A stretch of DNA of 64,000 nt from Luteitalea pratensis (GTDB lineage: Bacteria > Acidobacteriota > Vicinamibacteria > Vicinamibacterales > Vicinamibacteraceae): the NCBI RefSeq assembly GCF_001618865.1, contig NZ_CP015136.1, positions 3,879,001 through 3,943,000 of the forward strand. Reading direction: 5' to 3'. Shown here piece after piece: positions 11,702 to 22,363 of the stretch. Position numbers and translations under genes: made by a program. The notes below the pieces were generated by a model. That model saw nothing but the letters and a program-made list of their open reading frames with translations, ran no database searches and was not told the DNA's origin. Position 1 is the first letter of the stretch. Each line of letters starts with the position of its first letter.

Positions 11702-11707
11702 TATAAT
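11702..11707 (+). promoter_or_regulatory. -10 box (TATAAT) giving a nearly leaderless mRNA
   Basis: A perfect TATAAT ends nine bases before the ATG of the carbonic anhydrase gene, so transcription would begin at or within about three bases of the start codon. No -35 box or Shine-Dalgarno sequence is apparent. Confidence 0.45.
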
Positions 11708-11716
11708 GTCAAGTTC

Positions 11717-12268
11717 ATGCTTCGCCCGTTCCGCGGCCAATGGCCCCAACTCGACGCGTCGGTCTACGTGGACCAGAGCGCCCAGGTCATCGGGGATGTG
11801 GTGATCGGGCCGGAGTCGAGCGTGTGGATGAACTGCGTGGTGCGGGGCGACGTCCACCAGATCCGCATCGGAGCCCGCTCCAACGTCCAGGACGGCACCG
11901 TGGTGCACGTGATGCGGGGGACACACCCGACTCACATCGGTGACCAGGTGACGATCGGTCACGGCGCGCTCGTCCACGGCTGCACGATCGAGAACCGGGT
12001 GTTGATCGGCATGGGCGCGATCGTCCTCAACGGCGCCGTGGTGGGGAGCGATTCGATCGTCGCCGCCGGGACGCTGCTGACCGAAGGGATGGTCGTCCCG
12101 TCGCGGTCGCTCGTCATGGGAGCCCCCGGCAAGGTGCGGCGCGTGCTCACCGATGCCGAGGTGGCGTCCATCCTCGACTACTCGGCGCGCTACGTAGGTT
12201 ACCGGCTCGACTACATGGGCGAGCAGCCGAGGCCCACGGGCGGGCAGGCAAGTGAGGCCCGCGGCTGA
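11717..12268 (+). CDS. Gamma-carbonic anhydrase family protein (left-handed beta-helix)
   Basis: A 183-residue protein made almost entirely of hexapeptide repeats (VIGDVV, VWMNCV, IRIGAR, VQDGTV, IGDQVT, IGHGAL, IGMGAI, IVAAGT). The metal-binding His residues are in place: HVMRGTHPTHIGD and GHGALVHGC. Members form trimers with a metal between subunits; some hydrate CO2, others (YrdA/PaaY type) have thioesterase or unknown roles. The ATG at 11717 begins the conserved N-terminus (MLRPFRGQWPQ); the frame is open far upstream but through repeat DNA. hisS follows after 14 bases. Confidence 0.9.
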   Translation: MLRPFRGQWPQLDASVYVDQSAQVIGDVVIGPESSVWMNCVVRGDVHQIRIGARSNVQDGTVVHVMRGTHPTHIGDQVTIGHGALVHGCTIENRVLIGMGAIVLNGAVVGSDSIVAAGTLLTEGMVVPSRSLVMGAPGKVRRVLTDAEVASILDYSARYVGYRLDYMGEQPRPTGGQASEARG

Positions 12269-12282
12269 CGCCGCGGCACCGC

Positions 12283-13632
12283 ATGGCTTCCAGCGCACCA
12301 GCCCGCGGCATGCGGGACTTCCTCCCGGCCGACGTCCGTCGCCGCACGTACGCGATCGGCGTGATTCGTGGTGTCTACGAGCGTTACGGCTTCGAACCGC
12401 TCGAGACCCCTGCGGTCGAGAACATCGAGACGCTGCTCGGCAAGTACGGCGACGAAGGCAATCAGCTGATCTTCAAGATCCTGAAGCGCGGCGAGCACGA
12501 GGCGTCGGGGCAGGCCGATCTCGCCCTCCGCTACGACCTCACCGTGCCGCTGTCCCGCGTCGTCGCCGAACACCGGTCGACGCTGCCGAAGTTCTTCAAG
12601 CGCTACCAGATCCAACCCGTCTGGCGTGCCGATCGCCCGGCCCGTGGCCGTTTCCGCGAGTTCTTCCAGTGCGACGTCGACGCCATGGGTTCGACCTCGC
12701 CCGTCGTCGAAGCGGAGCTCTGTGCCGCGGCCTGCGAGGCGATGCAGGCGCTTGGCTTCGGCGATGCGGTGCTGCGATTGAACCATCGGGCTGTGCTCGG
12801 CGGCGTCCTCGAGGTCGCCGGTGTGCCGACCGACAGGCATGGCGACGCCCTCGTCGCGCTCGACAAACTCGACAAGATCGGCCTCGACGGTGTGAAGGTC
12901 GAGTACGAGAAGCGGGGACTCTCACCCGCCGTCGCCGACACCGTGCTGGGCATTCTCGGCTCGGCGGCCGTCTCGGGTGCCGTCGCCGCCGACAACGCCG
13001 TCGCCCTCGATCGTGTCGAGGCCTTCGTCGCCGGGCACGAAAAGGCGGTCGCGGGCATTGCCAACATCCGCGAGGTGCTCGCGCTCGCGGCGCGGACACC
13101 GGCCGCAGCGCAGTTGCGCGTGGACCTCAGCCTGGCCCGTGGGCTCTCGTACTACACCGGCTGCATCATGGAGATGACGGTCCCGGACCTGGCGGGGAGT
13201 CTCGGTGGCGGTGGCCGCTACGACGACCTGGTCGGCATGTTCCTTGGCCAGCAGGTGCCCGCGGCCGGCTTCTCGCTCGGCCTCGAGCGCATTCTGGTGG
13301 TGATGGGGGAGCGGGCCATGTTCCCGGCCCACATCACCGCCACCGCCGCCGACGTGCTGATCGCGCAATGGAACGCCGCGACTGCCGGTGACGCACTCGC
13401 GCTGGCGCATGAACTGCGCGCCGGCCACCTGCGCGTCGAGGTGTATCCCGATGCCGACAAACTGGGCAAGCAGTTCAAGTACGCCGCGTCGACCGGCGTG
13501 CCACTGGTCGTGATCGAAGGCGACGACGAGCGCGCCGCGAGTGAACTCACGGTGAAGGACCTGCGCACCGGCGATCAGCAACGCCTGCCCCGCGCCAATG
13601 CCGCGAACCGCCTACGGGAGATGCTCGGGTGA
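12283..13632 (+). CDS. hisS: Histidyl-tRNA synthetase
   Basis: It charges tRNA-His. Class II synthetase of 449 residues: N-terminal RGMRDFLP block, motif 2 around FREFFQCDVDAMG, the histidine-specific LARGLSYYTGCIMEM segment, GGGGRYDDLVGMF, motif 3 (AAGFSLGLERIL), and a C-terminal anticodon-binding domain (from about residue 335, DVLIAQWNAATAGDALALA onward). It lies 14 bases after the carbonic anhydrase gene, so it is likely co-transcribed. A 133-base repeat-bearing spacer separates it from aspS. Confidence 0.97.
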   Translation: MASSAPARGMRDFLPADVRRRTYAIGVIRGVYERYGFEPLETPAVENIETLLGKYGDEGNQLIFKILKRGEHEASGQADLALRYDLTVPLSRVVAEHRSTLPKFFKRYQIQPVWRADRPARGRFREFFQCDVDAMGSTSPVVEAELCAAACEAMQALGFGDAVLRLNHRAVLGGVLEVAGVPTDRHGDALVALDKLDKIGLDGVKVEYEKRGLSPAVADTVLGILGSAAVSGAVAADNAVALDRVEAFVAGHEKAVAGIANIREVLALAARTPAAAQLRVDLSLARGLSYYTGCIMEMTVPDLAGSLGGGGRYDDLVGMFLGQQVPAAGFSLGLERILVVMGERAMFPAHITATAADVLIAQWNAATAGDALALAHELRAGHLRVEVYPDADKLGKQFKYAASTGVPLVVIEGDDERAASELTVKDLRTGDQQRLPRANAANRLREMLG

Positions 13633-13685
13633 ACCCGGTCACGTATTTCCAGTCACCGGGCACCGTAGTCCGGGCACCGTCTCGC

Positions 13686-13762
13686 GTAGCCCTTGTCCCT
13701 TGGCCCTTGTCTCTTGTGCCTTTTGATTTCCTTGTGACTTCTTCCCCCTCCCTTCTCCCTTG
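13686..13762 (+). repeat. 7-base CCCTTGT array upstream of aspS
   Basis: In perfect phase: GTAGCCC, TTGTCCC, TTGGCCC, TTGTCTC, TTGTGCC, then increasingly degenerate TTTTGAT, TTCCTTG, TGACTTC, TTCCCCC, TCCCTTC, TCCCTTG. It ends three bases before the aspS ATG, so the whole leader of aspS is repeat-derived. Confidence 0.7.
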
Positions 13763-13765
13763 ACG

Positions 13766-15526
13766 ATGGACTTCCTCGGCGATCTGTACCGAACCCACAC
13801 CTGCGGTGAACTCCGTGCCGACCACGTCGGCCGGGAGGTCATCCTTCTCGGCTGGGTGCACCGCGTGCGCGACATGGGCGCGGTGATCTTTCTCGACATC
13901 CGCGACCGCTACGGCGTCACGCAGGTCGTCACCGAGGCCGAGCCGCTGCTCGGCCAGGCCAAGAGGCTGAAGACCGAGATGGTGGTGGCCGTGTTCGGAC
14001 AGGTCGCGCCACGATCGCCCGAGACCGTCAACGACAAGCTCGATACGGGCCACGTCGAAGTCCGCATCGGCGAGTTGCGCGTGCTCAACGACGCGCGCCG
14101 TCCGCCGTTCGGCATCGCCGACGAGTCGTTCGTCGCCGAGGACACGCGCCTTCGCTACCGCTACCTCGACCTGCGGCGCCAGCGGATGCAGAAGAACCTG
14201 ATCCTGCGTCACAAGCTGACCATGGCGATTCGGCGCTACTTCGACGAGCGCGGGTTCCTCGAGATCGAAACGCCGATCCTGACCAAGAGCACGCCCGAGG
14301 GCGCGCGCGACTACCTCGTGCCAAGTCGGGTCCACCCGGGTGAGTTCTTCGCGCTGCCGCAATCGCCGCAAATCTTCAAGCAGATCCTGATGATCGGCGG
14401 CCTCGACCGCTACTTCCAGATCGTCAAGTGCTTCCGCGACGAGGACCTGCGCGCCGATCGGCAGCCCGAGTTCACGCAGGTCGACGTCGAGATCGCGTTC
14501 GCCTCGCAACAGCTCGTGTTCTCGATGATCGAGCCGCTGATCGCCGCGATCTTCGAGGTCGCCGGCATCCAGATCACGACGCCGTTCCGGACGATGCCGT
14601 ACAGCGAGGCGATGGCTCGCTACGGCTCCGACAAGCCGGACCTCCGGGTCGGGATGGAGATCCAGGATCTCGGGGCGGTGTTTGCCGAGACGCCGTTCGG
14701 GCCGGTGCGCGAGGCTCTTGCAAGCGGTGGCGTGCTGCGCGGCCTGGTCGTGCCGGGCGGCGCGAAGATCTCGCGTGCCGAGGTGGACAAGATCGTCGCC
14801 GAGGCGATCGAGATGGGCGCGGGTGGCCTGCTCTGGGCGCGCCAGACGGAGAAGGGCCTCGCCACGTCGGCCAAGGCGATGGGTGAGGAGGCGCTGACGC
14901 GTGCCCTGGAGGTGTCTGGCGCGGGCAACGATGGCCTGTTGCTGATGACCGCGGGCACCGAGGCTCAGGTCTCGAAGCTGCTCGGCGCATTGCGTCTCTC
15001 GCTCGCGAAGCGTTTCAACCTGGTGGATCCTTCACGCTACGAGTTCCTCTGGGTGGTCGACTTCCCGCTGTTCGACTGGGATGCCGACGACAAGCGCTGG
15101 GTTGCCATGCACCACCCGTTCACGTCGCCGTCGGACGCCGACCTCGCGCGCATGACCGAAGCGCCAGGGGAAGTCACCGCGAAGGCCTACGACCTCGTCC
15201 TCAACGGCAGCGAGATCGGCGGTGGCAGCATCCGTATCCACGATCCGGAGATCCAGCGGCAGCTCTTCCGCCTGCTCGGCATCTCGGACGAGGAGGCGAA
15301 GCTGCGTTTCGGTTTCTTCATCGACGCGCTCGAATTCGGCACGCCGCCGCATGGCGGCATTGCCCTCGGCCTCGATCGCATCGCCGCGCTGCTGGCCGGC
15401 GAGCCGTCGATTCGTGACGTGATCGCCTTCCCAAAGACCGCCGCCGCGGTCGACCTGATGTCGGATGCGCCATCGGCGGTCGATCCACGGCAGATGAAAG
15501 AACTGCACCTCAAGCCGCTTGCCTGA
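13766..15526 (+). CDS. aspS: Aspartyl-tRNA synthetase (bacterial type)
   Basis: It charges tRNA-Asp. Domain order is bacterial: N-terminal OB fold (GREVILLGWVHRVRDMGAV), class II core with motif 2 (FRDEDLRADRQPEFTQVDVE), the GAD insertion domain (about residues 285-400), and motif 3 (GGIALGLDRIAALL). I start it at the ATG at 13766 (MDFLGDLYRTHTCGEL); a TTG two codons earlier is also open. Whether it also charges tRNA-Asn cannot be decided here. No Shine-Dalgarno is evident in the repeat-derived leader. Confidence 0.96.
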   Translation: MDFLGDLYRTHTCGELRADHVGREVILLGWVHRVRDMGAVIFLDIRDRYGVTQVVTEAEPLLGQAKRLKTEMVVAVFGQVAPRSPETVNDKLDTGHVEVRIGELRVLNDARRPPFGIADESFVAEDTRLRYRYLDLRRQRMQKNLILRHKLTMAIRRYFDERGFLEIETPILTKSTPEGARDYLVPSRVHPGEFFALPQSPQIFKQILMIGGLDRYFQIVKCFRDEDLRADRQPEFTQVDVEIAFASQQLVFSMIEPLIAAIFEVAGIQITTPFRTMPYSEAMARYGSDKPDLRVGMEIQDLGAVFAETPFGPVREALASGGVLRGLVVPGGAKISRAEVDKIVAEAIEMGAGGLLWARQTEKGLATSAKAMGEEALTRALEVSGAGNDGLLLMTAGTEAQVSKLLGALRLSLAKRFNLVDPSRYEFLWVVDFPLFDWDADDKRWVAMHHPFTSPSDADLARMTEAPGEVTAKAYDLVLNGSEIGGGSIRIHDPEIQRQLFRLLGISDEEAKLRFGFFIDALEFGTPPHGGIALGLDRIAALLAGEPSIRDVIAFPKTAAAVDLMSDAPSAVDPRQMKELHLKPLA

Positions 15527-15573
15527 CCGCAGGCGGCATGCTAGCGTCAGCCCCACACGTCGGAAGAGGACTC

Positions 15574-15580
15574 AGAGGAG
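15574..15580 (+). promoter_or_regulatory. Shine-Dalgarno sequence that points to an ATC start for phoH
   Basis: AGAGGAG ends nine bases before an in-frame ATC at 15590. There is no ATG, GTG or TTG in this frame between the upstream stop (15542) and the GTG at 15728, which lies inside the conserved domain. Confidence 0.55.
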
Positions 15581-15589
15581 ACCACCAGT

Positions 15590-16606
<1,017 letters not shown>

Positions 16607-16613
16607 GCTCGCC

Positions 16614-17090
16614 ATGGACACCGACCCTGCGGCGCTGGCGATCTCCGTCTGCGATCGGAACGGTCGCCCGGCGCGCGCGCCGGGGCTGGCTCGCTGGCTG
16701 GCCGGCACCGCCCCGGCACGAGCCCGCGGCACCATCACCATCGTGTTGACCGGCGATGCCGCCATGCGCCGGCTCAATCGCGAATGGCGCGGCGTCGACC
16801 GCGCCACCGACGTCCTCTCGTTCCCGGCCGACGATGCCGGCCTGCGCGTGCGCGGCCGGGCACGCCACCTCGGCGACATCGTGATCGCGACCGGTGTCGC
16901 GCGGCGGCAGGCAGCGTCGGCACGACACGCGTACCGCACCGAGCTCAAGGTGCTCGCCCTGCACGGCCTGCTGCACCTGCTCGGGTACGACCACGAGACC
17001 GACCATGGCCAGATGAGGCGCCTCGAGTTGCGCCTGCGACGCATGGGCGGCCTGGCCGCCGGTCTGATCGAGCGGGAGACACGCGCGTGA
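16614..17090 (+). CDS. ybeY: Endoribonuclease YbeY (rRNA maturation factor)
   Basis: A zinc-dependent RNase involved in 16S rRNA 3' processing and ribosome quality control. The zinc motif HGLLHLLGYDHETDH holds the three His ligands, and the preceding NREWRGVDRATDVLSFP block is typical. 158 residues from the ATG at 16614; the open frame upstream only runs back through the phoH end. Its stop overlaps the GTG of the next gene (GTGA). Confidence 0.95.
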   Translation: MDTDPAALAISVCDRNGRPARAPGLARWLAGTAPARARGTITIVLTGDAAMRRLNREWRGVDRATDVLSFPADDAGLRVRGRARHLGDIVIATGVARRQAASARHAYRTELKVLALHGLLHLLGYDHETDHGQMRRLELRLRRMGGLAAGLIERETRA

Positions 17091-18322
17091 TTCCGCTGAT
17101 CGTGTTCCTGCTGGCCTGCGTCGCCGTCTACCTCGGCACGATCCTCGCGGCCTTCAGCGCGCTCATGCGCTTCTCGCTGCGGATGATGGCCGAGAGCGCC
17201 GCCGGCCAGCGCGATCTCCTGGGCACGTTCCTCGAGGATCCACCGGCTCTGTTCTTCCCGGCACGTGTGTTGCTCGGCGTGGTCACCGTGGTCGTGGCGG
17301 TGCTGCTGGCGCACATCGAAGGCGTCGGGCAGAACGAGCACGGCATCTGGGTGTTCCTGGCATCGATGCTCGTGTTCGTCTTCGTGTGTTTCCTGATCGT
17401 GCCGCAGATCCTCGTGCGCAGCCATCCGCAGGTCGTGCTCGCGGCATTGCTGCCGTCGTTTGCCGTGATCGCACGCGCGTTCTCACCGTTCACGCACCTG
17501 ATGGCCGGCGTCAACGGCGGCAACGATCGCCGCGGCGACGACGCACCGGCGGCCGAGGAGGTGGAAACCACGACGCAGGCCGAGGTCGACGCCGACCCGA
17601 GTGAGGACGAGGGGGAAGCTCGCGAACTGTTCCGCTCGCTGGTCGGCTTCCAGGACCGGCTGGTACGCGAGGTGATGACGCCTCGTCCCGACATCGTGGC
17701 CATCCGTGCCGACGCCTCGCTCGGCGACCTGCGGGCCCGCCTGCGCGAGTCCGAGTACTCGCGACTTCTCGTCTACCGCGAGAGCCTCGACGACGTCGTC
17801 GGCTTCGTGCACATGAAGGACGTGTTCCTGAAGGGCGCGGGACATGACGATGCCGAGCCGTTCACGGGCCTGGTTCGTACGGCGCACGTCGTGCCCGAGA
17901 CCAAACGGGCACCGGAGCTCCTCAAGGAATTGCAGCGGACGCGCAAGCAGACCGCGCTGGTCGTGGACGAATACGGCGGCACGGCGGGGCTCGTCACCGT
18001 CGAGGACCTCGTGGAGGAACTGGTCGGCGAGATTCGCGACGAGTACGACGTGGAGGCCGACCCGATTGTCGCCGAGCCGGACGACACCTGGGTCTTCAGC
18101 GCCAAGGTCGACATCGACGAACTCACCGAGCGGCTTGGCGTGGACATCGAACGCGAAGGCTTCGAGACGATTGGCGGGTACCTCATGAGCCGCCTCGGTC
18201 GTGTGCCGGCGGTGGGCGAACACGTCATCGAGGACGGTCTCGACATCGAAGTCCTCGAAGCGGAGCGCCGCCGCGTGCTCAAGGTCCGCGTGCGGAGTCT
18301 GCCCGCGGAGGGGGAGGAATGA
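17087..18322 (+). CDS. CNNM/CorC-family transporter-associated protein with CBS pair
   Basis: 411 residues from a GTG that overlaps the ybeY stop. The N-terminal part has four probable membrane segments (about residues 2-25, 60-80, 85-110, 120-140; DUF21/CNNM-like). An acidic linker leads to two CBS domains ([13 protein letters not shown] ... [12 protein letters not shown] and [27 protein letters not shown]), and a C-terminal CorC_HlyC domain (from about [14 protein letters not shown]) closes the protein. Relatives are implicated in Mg2+/Co2+ efflux; the old hemolysin name is misleading. It sits in the conserved phoH-ybeY-(corC)-era cluster and overlaps era by four bases. Confidence 0.92.
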   Translation: MIPLIVFLLACVAVYLGTILAAFSALMRFSLRMMAESAAGQRDLLGTFLEDPPALFFPARVLLGVVTVVVAVLLAHIEGVGQNEHGIWVFLASMLVFVFVCFLIVPQILVRSHPQVVLAALLPSFAVIARAFSPFTHLMAGVNGGNDRRGDDAPAAEEVETTTQAEVDADPSEDEGEARELFRSLVGFQDRLVREVMTPRPDIVAIRADASLGDLRARLRESEYSRLLVYRESLDDVVGFVHMKDVFLKGAGHDDAEPFTGLVRTAHVVPETKRAPELLKELQRTRKQTALVVDEYGGTAGLVTVEDLVEELVGEIRDEYDVEADPIVAEPDDTWVFSAKVDIDELTERLGVDIEREGFETIGGYLMSRLGRVPAVGEHVIEDGLDIEVLEAERRRVLKVRVRSLPAEGEE

Positions 18323-19224
18323 CCATGCGTTCCGGCTTCGTGTCGCTCCTTGGACGCCCCAATGCGGGCAAGTCCACGCTGCTCAATCGGCTCGTGGGCG
18401 CGCACCTGGCGATCGTGTCGGACAAACCGCAGACAACGCGCACCCGCATCCTCGGCGCGAAGAACCTGCCGGAGGGGCAGATCCTGTTCCTGGATACGCC
18501 TGGCGTGCACCGGCCCATGCACCGCATGAACGTGCGGATGGTGGACGCGGCGGTCGGCGCGGCGCGGGAAGCCGATGTCGTGGCGCTGGTCATCGACGCC
18601 TCCGAGGAGGTCGGACGCGGCACCGAGTTCCTGCTCGGCCTGCTGCCGCAGCTCTCGCAGCCGGTCGTGCTCGTGCTGAACAAGATCGATCGCATGAAGA
18701 AGCACACGTTGCTGCCGGCGATCGAATGGTTCAGCGGCCGCTACGCGTTTGCCGACGTGGTGCCGGTCTCGGCCGCCACTGGCGACAACGTCGAGGTCCT
18801 CGAGCAGGTGCTCCTCTCGCACCTCCCGGAGGGGCCGCCGCTCTATCCGGACGACTACCTCTCGGATCAGTCGGCGCGATCGCTGGCCGCGGAGATGGTG
18901 CGCGAGCAGGTGCTGGCCCTCACGCGGGCCGAATTGCCGTTCACGACCGCGGTGGTGGTCGATCGCTACGAGGAACCCGAGGACGACCAGGAGGGGCCGC
19001 TCGCGATCTACTGCAGCATCCTCGTCGAGGAGCCGTCGCAGAAGCCGATCCTCGTCGGCCGCGGCGGCGAGATGATCAAGGCCATCGGCACCGCCGCGCG
19101 CAAGCAAATCGAGGCGTTCTTCGAGCGCCGGGTGTACCTCGACCTGCACGTGAAGGTCCGCGAGGACTGGCGCCAGAACGACCGGACCCTCGATGACCTC
19201 GGCCTCCAGAAGCGACGCAGGTAG
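18319..19224 (+). CDS. era: GTPase Era
   Basis: Essential GTPase of 30S ribosome assembly that binds the 3' end of 16S rRNA. Seen in order: G1 [10 protein letters not shown]2 [10 protein letters not shown]3 DTPGVH, G4 NKID, G5 SAATGDN, and the C-terminal KH domain with the [20 protein letters not shown] loop. The 301-residue length is typical. The ATG overlaps the stop of the preceding gene (ATGA); a second ATG two codons on is also possible. The stop codon TAG lies inside the first word of a 7-base repeat array. Confidence 0.97.
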   Translation: MTMRSGFVSLLGRPNAGKSTLLNRLVGAHLAIVSDKPQTTRTRILGAKNLPEGQILFLDTPGVHRPMHRMNVRMVDAAVGAAREADVVALVIDASEEVGRGTEFLLGLLPQLSQPVVLVLNKIDRMKKHTLLPAIEWFSGRYAFADVVPVSAATGDNVEVLEQVLLSHLPEGPPLYPDDYLSDQSARSLAAEMVREQVLALTRAELPFTTAVVVDRYEEPEDDQEGPLAIYCSILVEEPSQKPILVGRGGEMIKAIGTAARKQIEAFFERRVYLDLHVKVREDWRQNDRTLDDLGLQKRRR

Positions 19225-19255
19225 CCTGCAGCCTGCAGGCTGTAGGCTGCATGGC
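19221..19255 (+). repeat. 7-base GYAGSCT array overlapping the era stop codon
   Basis: GTAGCCT, GCAGCCT, GCAGGCT, GTAGGCT, GCATGGC in perfect phase. The era TAG is bases 2-4 of the first word. The centre is palindromic, so it could form a short hairpin in the transcript. Confidence 0.8.
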
Positions 19256-19308
19256 GTGATACCTTGACCCGATCGGTGTGTCGCGCGACGACGTGGTGAC
19301 GTCGCCCG

Positions 19309-20697
19309 ATGCGCGCAGCTCCCTCCATGGCACAGCGCAAAATCGACGTCGTCGTCGCCTCGGTGAAGCGGCTGATCCGCGTCGGGGCCAGCGCCAACCT
19401 GCTGAACCTGCTGCAGAAGCAGCACCCGGCAGACCTTGCCGGCGTGCTCGGAGAGCTGCCGGAACGCGTTCGCCAGACCGCGTTCGACACGCTGGTGGAG
19501 CGCAGTCCGCGCCACGCCATGGAGGCCCTCAGCGAACTCGGGCCCGAGACCGGCGCCCATCTGCTCGAGGGACGGTCGGCCGAGGAGATTGCCCGCTACG
19601 TCCAGGAGCTGGAGTCCGACGACGCGGCCGCGATCGTCGAGGCGCTCCCCGAGGAGCTGTCGCGCAGCGTCCTCGACCTGATGCGCGGCAAGCAGGACAC
19701 CGGGGTCGAGGAACTCCTCGAGTACCCGGAGCACACCGCCGGTCGCATCATGAATCCCAACGTCTTCGCCCTCTCCGAGGACCTGACGGTGGGCGAGGCG
19801 ATCACGGAGCTGCAGGGAGCCCGCGACGTCGAGATGGTGTTCTACCTGTACACCATCGACGAACGGAACCACCTGGTGGGAGTGACGTCGCTGCGCCGGC
19901 TGCTGCTGGTCGCGCCGGAGACGCCGCTCAAGCGCATCGCCGGTGGCGAGGTGCTGAGCGTGCGGGTGGACACGGACCAGGAGGAAGTGGCGAGGCAGGT
20001 GGCCTCCTACAACCTGCTGGCGATTCCCGTCGTGGACCTCGAGAACAAGCTGGCCGGCGTGATCACGGTGGACGACGTGATCGACGTCATCAAGGACGAG
20101 GCCACCGAGGACATCTACCGGCTGGCCGGCGTGTCGTCGGACGACAGCGTGTTCTCGCCCCCGTTGAGTTCGCTGCGCAAGCGACTGCCGTGGCTGTACG
20201 TCAACCTGGCGACCGCCTTCATGGCCGCGGCCGTCGTCAAGCTGTTCGAGTCGACGATCAGCCAGGCGACCGCGCTGGCGGTGTTCATGCCCGTCGTCGC
20301 CGGCATGGGCGGCAATGCCGGCACGCAGACGCTGACCGTGATCGTGCGCGGCATCGCGCTCGGGGAACTCACTTTTGTCAATTCCAAGAAAGCGCTGGTG
20401 AAGGAGGCGCTGGTCGGCCTCGGCAACGGCGTCGGCATCGGCATCCTGGCGGCGCTGGCGGCGTGGCTGGTGCAGGGCGACGCATGGCTTGGATTGATCC
20501 TGGCCCTGGCCATGATCATCAACATGTTCGTGGCGGCGACGGCCGGAACCCTCGTGCCGCTGGGGCTGCGCGCCCTCAAGATCGACCCCGCGCTGGCGTC
20601 GTCGGTGTTCATCACCACGTTGACCGACGTTTTCGGGTTCTTCGCGTTCCTCGGCCTGGGGCACCTTTTCCTCAAGCACCTCCGCGTGGCGGGGTAG
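19309..20697 (+). CDS. mgtE: Magnesium transporter MgtE
   Basis: Mg2+ channel/transporter of 462 residues. The N-terminal superhelical domain (about residues 20-130, with the [12 protein letters not shown] and [10 protein letters not shown] blocks) and a CBS pair (about 135-255) act as the Mg2+ sensor. Five membrane segments follow from about residue 285, including the pore-lining [15 protein letters not shown] motif. The start is uncertain: ATG 19309 or ATG 19327 ([10 protein letters not shown]); neither has a clear Shine-Dalgarno. The gene is 84 bases from era, with a repeat array between. Confidence 0.94.
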   Translation: MRAAPSMAQRKIDVVVASVKRLIRVGASANLLNLLQKQHPADLAGVLGELPERVRQTAFDTLVERSPRHAMEALSELGPETGAHLLEGRSAEEIARYVQELESDDAAAIVEALPEELSRSVLDLMRGKQDTGVEELLEYPEHTAGRIMNPNVFALSEDLTVGEAITELQGARDVEMVFYLYTIDERNHLVGVTSLRRLLLVAPETPLKRIAGGEVLSVRVDTDQEEVARQVASYNLLAIPVVDLENKLAGVITVDDVIDVIKDEATEDIYRLAGVSSDDSVFSPPLSSLRKRLPWLYVNLATAFMAAAVVKLFESTISQATALAVFMPVVAGMGGNAGTQTLTVIVRGIALGELTFVNSKKALVKEALVGLGNGVGIGILAALAAWLVQGDAWLGLILALAMIINMFVAATAGTLVPLGLRALKIDPALASSVFITTLTDVFGFFAFLGLGHLFLKHLRVAG

Positions 20698-20714
20698 AAT
20701 ACCGGACTGGCCGC

Positions 20715-21455
20715 ATGCCGCTGCACACAGGCGAGGCGCTCGTGCTGCGGACGTACCGGCTGGGGGAGACCGACCGGCTGGTCGTGCTGCTCACCCGCGA
20801 CCGCGGCAAGAAGCGCGGCGTGGCGCGGGGCGGGGCACGGTCGCGCAAACGGTTCGGCGGCGCGCTGGAGCCCTTCACCCACGTGCGGGTGGCGTACCAG
20901 GAGCGCGAGCAGCGCGACCTGGTTCGACTGGACTATGCCGACGTGCTCGGCTCGCCGCTGACGGCTGGCGGCGAGGCCTGCACCTACGCGAGCTACTTCG
21001 CGGAGTTGCTGGACGAGTGGGCACCCGAGAACGACCCCCAGGAACGGCTGTTCCGGCTGGGCGTGGCCGTCCTGGATGCGTTGCAGACGGGCGTCGGGGC
21101 CGAGCGGCTGGCACGGTACTTCGAGTACTGGCTGCTGCGGCTGCAAGGGGTGTATCCCTCGGTGCACGCGTGTCCGCAGTGTGGCGAGGCCTTGCAGGGC
21201 GGGGCGGTTCTCGAACCCCGTGGGCACTGGTTCCTCTGTCGTCAGTGCGCGCCGCACGGGCAGGGCGTGGCGATGCCGGGTAGCGCGCTGCAATTCCTGG
21301 TCGAGGCGGCGCAGGTGGCGCCGGCCGCGCTCGGCGACGTGAACGTATCGAGCGAGGCGCTCGTGCAAGTGGCGGCGGCCCATCGGCTGCTGCTCGTATG
21401 GCACCTCGATCGCGAGCCGCGGGCGGCTCGTGTGCTGCGAGAGATCAATCTGTGA
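20715..21455 (+). CDS. recO: DNA repair protein RecO
   Basis: It loads RecA on SSB-coated gaps with RecR (RecFOR pathway) and anneals strands. The N-terminal OB fold starts with [21 protein letters not shown] and continues with [11 protein letters not shown]; the C-terminal domain carries a zinc finger (CPQCGEAL ... CRQC). 246 residues from the ATG at 20715; the frame is open upstream only as a shadow of mgtE. It overlaps glyQ by four bases (GTGA), a common recO-glyQS linkage. Confidence 0.95.
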   Translation: MPLHTGEALVLRTYRLGETDRLVVLLTRDRGKKRGVARGGARSRKRFGGALEPFTHVRVAYQEREQRDLVRLDYADVLGSPLTAGGEACTYASYFAELLDEWAPENDPQERLFRLGVAVLDALQTGVGAERLARYFEYWLLRLQGVYPSVHACPQCGEALQGGAVLEPRGHWFLCRQCAPHGQGVAMPGSALQFLVEAAQVAPAALGDVNVSSEALVQVAAAHRLLLVWHLDREPRAARVLREINL

Positions 21456-22333
21456 CCTTTCAGGACCTCATCTTCAAGCTCTCGCAGTACTGGGCCGCGC
21501 AGGGCTGCCTGCTGCAGCAACCCCTCGACCTCGAAGTCGGCGCCGGGACGATGAATCCCGAGACCTTCCTGCGGGTGCTCGGGCCCCAGCACTGGAACGT
21601 GGCCTACGTCCAGCCGTCACGCCGTCCCGCCGACGGCCGCTTCGGCGAGAACCCGATGCGCCTCTACAAGCATCACCAGTTCCAGGTGATCCTCAAGCCG
21701 GCGCCCGACGAAGTGCAGTACCTGTACCTCCAGAGCCTCGAGGCGTGCGGCATCGACACCCGCGCGCACGACATCCGGTTCGAGGAAGACAACTGGGAGT
21801 CGCCGACGCTCGGCGCCTGGGGCATCGGCTGGCAGGTGCTGTTTGACGGCATGGAGATCACGCAGTTCACGTACTTCCAGCAGGCCGGCGGGCTCGAACT
21901 GTCGCCGATTGCCGCCGAGCTGACGTATGGCCTCGAGCGGATCGCGATGGTGCTCCAGAAGGTCACCAACGTGTACGACATGGAGTGGGCGCCCGGCGTG
22001 AAGTACGGCGACGTCCGGCACCGCGACGAAGTGGAGCAGTCCAGGTATGCGTTCGGGCAGGTCGGGATGGGCGGAGAGGCCTTTGCCGCGTTCAACCGGG
22101 ACCTGTTCGACAAACATTACGCGATGGCACAGGGCCTGGTCGGCGACGGCCTCGTCCTGCCGGCCCTCGAGCACTGCCTGAAGTGCTCGCACCTGTTCAA
22201 CACCCTCGATGCCAGCGGTGGCATCGGGGTCACCGAGCGGACGGCGTACATCCTGCGCGTCCGCCAGCTGGCCGTGGCGATTGCCCGGGCGTATGCCGGC
22301 GTCGATGCCGACGCGCCGGTCGCCAGCGCCTAG
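21452..22333 (+). CDS. glyQ: Glycyl-tRNA synthetase, alpha subunit
   Basis: Catalytic subunit of the heterotetrameric bacterial glycyl-tRNA synthetase. It begins with the family N-terminus [18 protein letters not shown], then [19 protein letters not shown] and [20 protein letters not shown] (normally ENPNRL; an Asn to Met change). 293 residues from a GTG overlapping the recO stop. glyS follows after 30 bases. Confidence 0.97.
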   Translation: MTFQDLIFKLSQYWAAQGCLLQQPLDLEVGAGTMNPETFLRVLGPQHWNVAYVQPSRRPADGRFGENPMRLYKHHQFQVILKPAPDEVQYLYLQSLEACGIDTRAHDIRFEEDNWESPTLGAWGIGWQVLFDGMEITQFTYFQQAGGLELSPIAAELTYGLERIAMVLQKVTNVYDMEWAPGVKYGDVRHRDEVEQSRYAFGQVGMGGEAFAAFNRDLFDKHYAMAQGLVGDGLVLPALEHCLKCSHLFNTLDASGGIGVTERTAYILRVRQLAVAIARAYAGVDADAPVASA

Positions 22334-22363
22334 GCCCTGCCAGGGAGAGGATTCGACCACCGG

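Larger units (their letters stand above)
11363..11716. other. 354-base spacer between divergent genes, filled with repeats
   Basis: I see no gene here. It holds four short-word arrays (11399-11436, 11450-11490, 11583-11610, 11642-11673), one REP-like hairpin (11506-11533), a partial hairpin head (GGTAGCGGCC at 11384), and a TATAAT directly before the carbonic anhydrase gene. Confidence 0.7.

Noticed and set aside
13633-13765. T-box or other tRNA-sensing leader before aspS (and before hisS)
   Set aside because: No T-box motif or specifier-type stem; the aspS leader is heptamer array and hisS is 14 bases from the upstream gene.
17773-20679. A 968-codon open frame antisense to the corC-like, era and mgtE genes
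   Set aside because: It mirrors three well-conserved genes on the other strand and translates to Arg/His/Asp/Gln-rich low-complexity sequence, typical of shadows in GC-rich DNA.
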